The notes beneath the pieces are model-generated. The model was not told where the DNA came from and searched no databases. It was given only the letters and a program-made list of their open reading frames with translations. A program made the position numbers and the translations under genes. Positions 5,303 through 5,484 of a DNA stretch of 5,484 nucleotides are shown one piece after another (positions within the stretch are counted from its first letter, which is position 1; every line of letters begins with the position of its first letter). The stretch lies in assembly GCA_002167265.1 (NCBI GenBank), contig NHDJ01000047.1, positions 28,420 to 33,903 of the forward strand, written 5' to 3'. The DNA is from Verrucomicrobia bacterium TMED56 (GTDB taxonomy: Bacteria > Verrucomicrobiota > Verrucomicrobiia > Opitutales > Seribacteraceae).

Positions 5303-5484
5303 ATGACAAACAGCTTACCATCAGAATTTTCGATTAGCATAATCCTTATAGGGTTAGTTCTTGGCCAAGGTTGCTCATCTGAAAAAGACGATCATGTAAG
5401 GACCAGTCTGAATGTAAAAAAAGAGAATGAACCAACCTGTCGGATCTTAATTCTGGGGGATTCTATAACCGAGGGTTATGGCGT
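5303..5484 (+). CDS. SGNH/GDSL-family esterase, TesA/arylesterase-like, probable lipoprotein (3' end outside window)
   Basis: The first 60 codons of an SGNH hydrolase, cut by the right edge. A hydrophobic stretch at residues 9-21 ends in LVLGQGC (C24), followed by a polar linker rich in Ser, Glu, Lys and Asp (25-45). This looks like a lipoprotein signal, although the lipobox is poor (Gly-Gln-Gly before Cys) and the N-terminus lacks the usual positive charges. ILILGDSITEGYGV (48-61) is the block I motif with the nucleophile Ser54 and closely resembles the start of TesA-type lysophospholipase/arylesterase proteins. Such enzymes hydrolyse acyl esters or thioesters. The Asp-x-x-His block lies beyond the window. 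ATG at 5303 is chosen because it places the hydrophobic segment near the N-terminus; an in-frame GTG at 5264 would add 13 residues including Lys and Arg. No Shine-Dalgarno sequence is seen. Confidence 0.85.
   Translation, partial: MTNSLPSEFSISIILIGLVLGQGCSSEKDDHVRTSLNVKKENEPTCRILILGDSITEGYG

Noticed and set aside
1..5484. CRISPR array, tRNA, insertion sequence, toxin-antitoxin or defence genes
   Set aside because: No regularly spaced repeats, tRNA-like folds, transposase motifs or terminal inverted repeats were seen, and every sizeable frame is accounted for by other families.

Overview
The window reads as chromosomal DNA of a Gram-negative, probably marine bacterium. The hints are an iduronate-2-sulfatase-like sulfatase of the kind that is very numerous in Planctomycetota, Verrucomicrobiota and relatives, a probable lipoprotein, moderately AT-rich sequence, and start codons with weak or no Shine-Dalgarno signal. 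The phylum is an inference; no rRNA or other phylogenetic marker is present. The window is densely coding (longest gap about 65 bp). It shows no tRNA, rRNA, CRISPR array, insertion sequence or other mobile element.

Layout, left to right. (1) The C-terminal part of a sulfatase on the + strand, cut by the left edge (1-1152). (2) Convergent with it after 18 bp, a class IV/HDAC11-like deacetylase on the - strand with a GTG start (1171-2094). (3) Divergent from the deacetylase across 56 bp, an ADP-ribosylglycohydrolase-fold protein on the + strand with an altered last metal-binding motif (2151-3173). (4) A compact - strand operon, transcribed from 5237 down to 3131: a four-helix membrane protein of unknown function, a 49-residue four-cysteine DUF2256 protein, and a cryptochrome/photolyase. 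Both junctions in this operon are 4-nt ATGA stop/start overlaps. The photolyase gene ends inside the 3' end of the glycohydrolase gene (43-bp tail-to-tail overlap). (5) Divergent from the operon across a 65-bp promoter gap, the start of an SGNH/TesA-like esterase on the + strand, cut by the right edge (5303-5484).

The most coherent unit is the photolyase operon: a flavin photolyase/cryptochrome with a lysine-rich tail and a near-terminal Q-M-T-L-F peptide resembling a sliding-clamp-binding motif, made in translational coupling with a probable zinc-binding mini-protein and a small membrane protein. The deacetylase and glycohydrolase both belong to families that remove acyl or ADP-ribosyl groups and share one intergenic region, but a joint function is only a guess. 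I see no clear defence system or wholly new system; the points most worth following are the photolyase tail, the apparent loss of the proximal electron-transfer tryptophan, and the variant metal site of the glycohydrolase.
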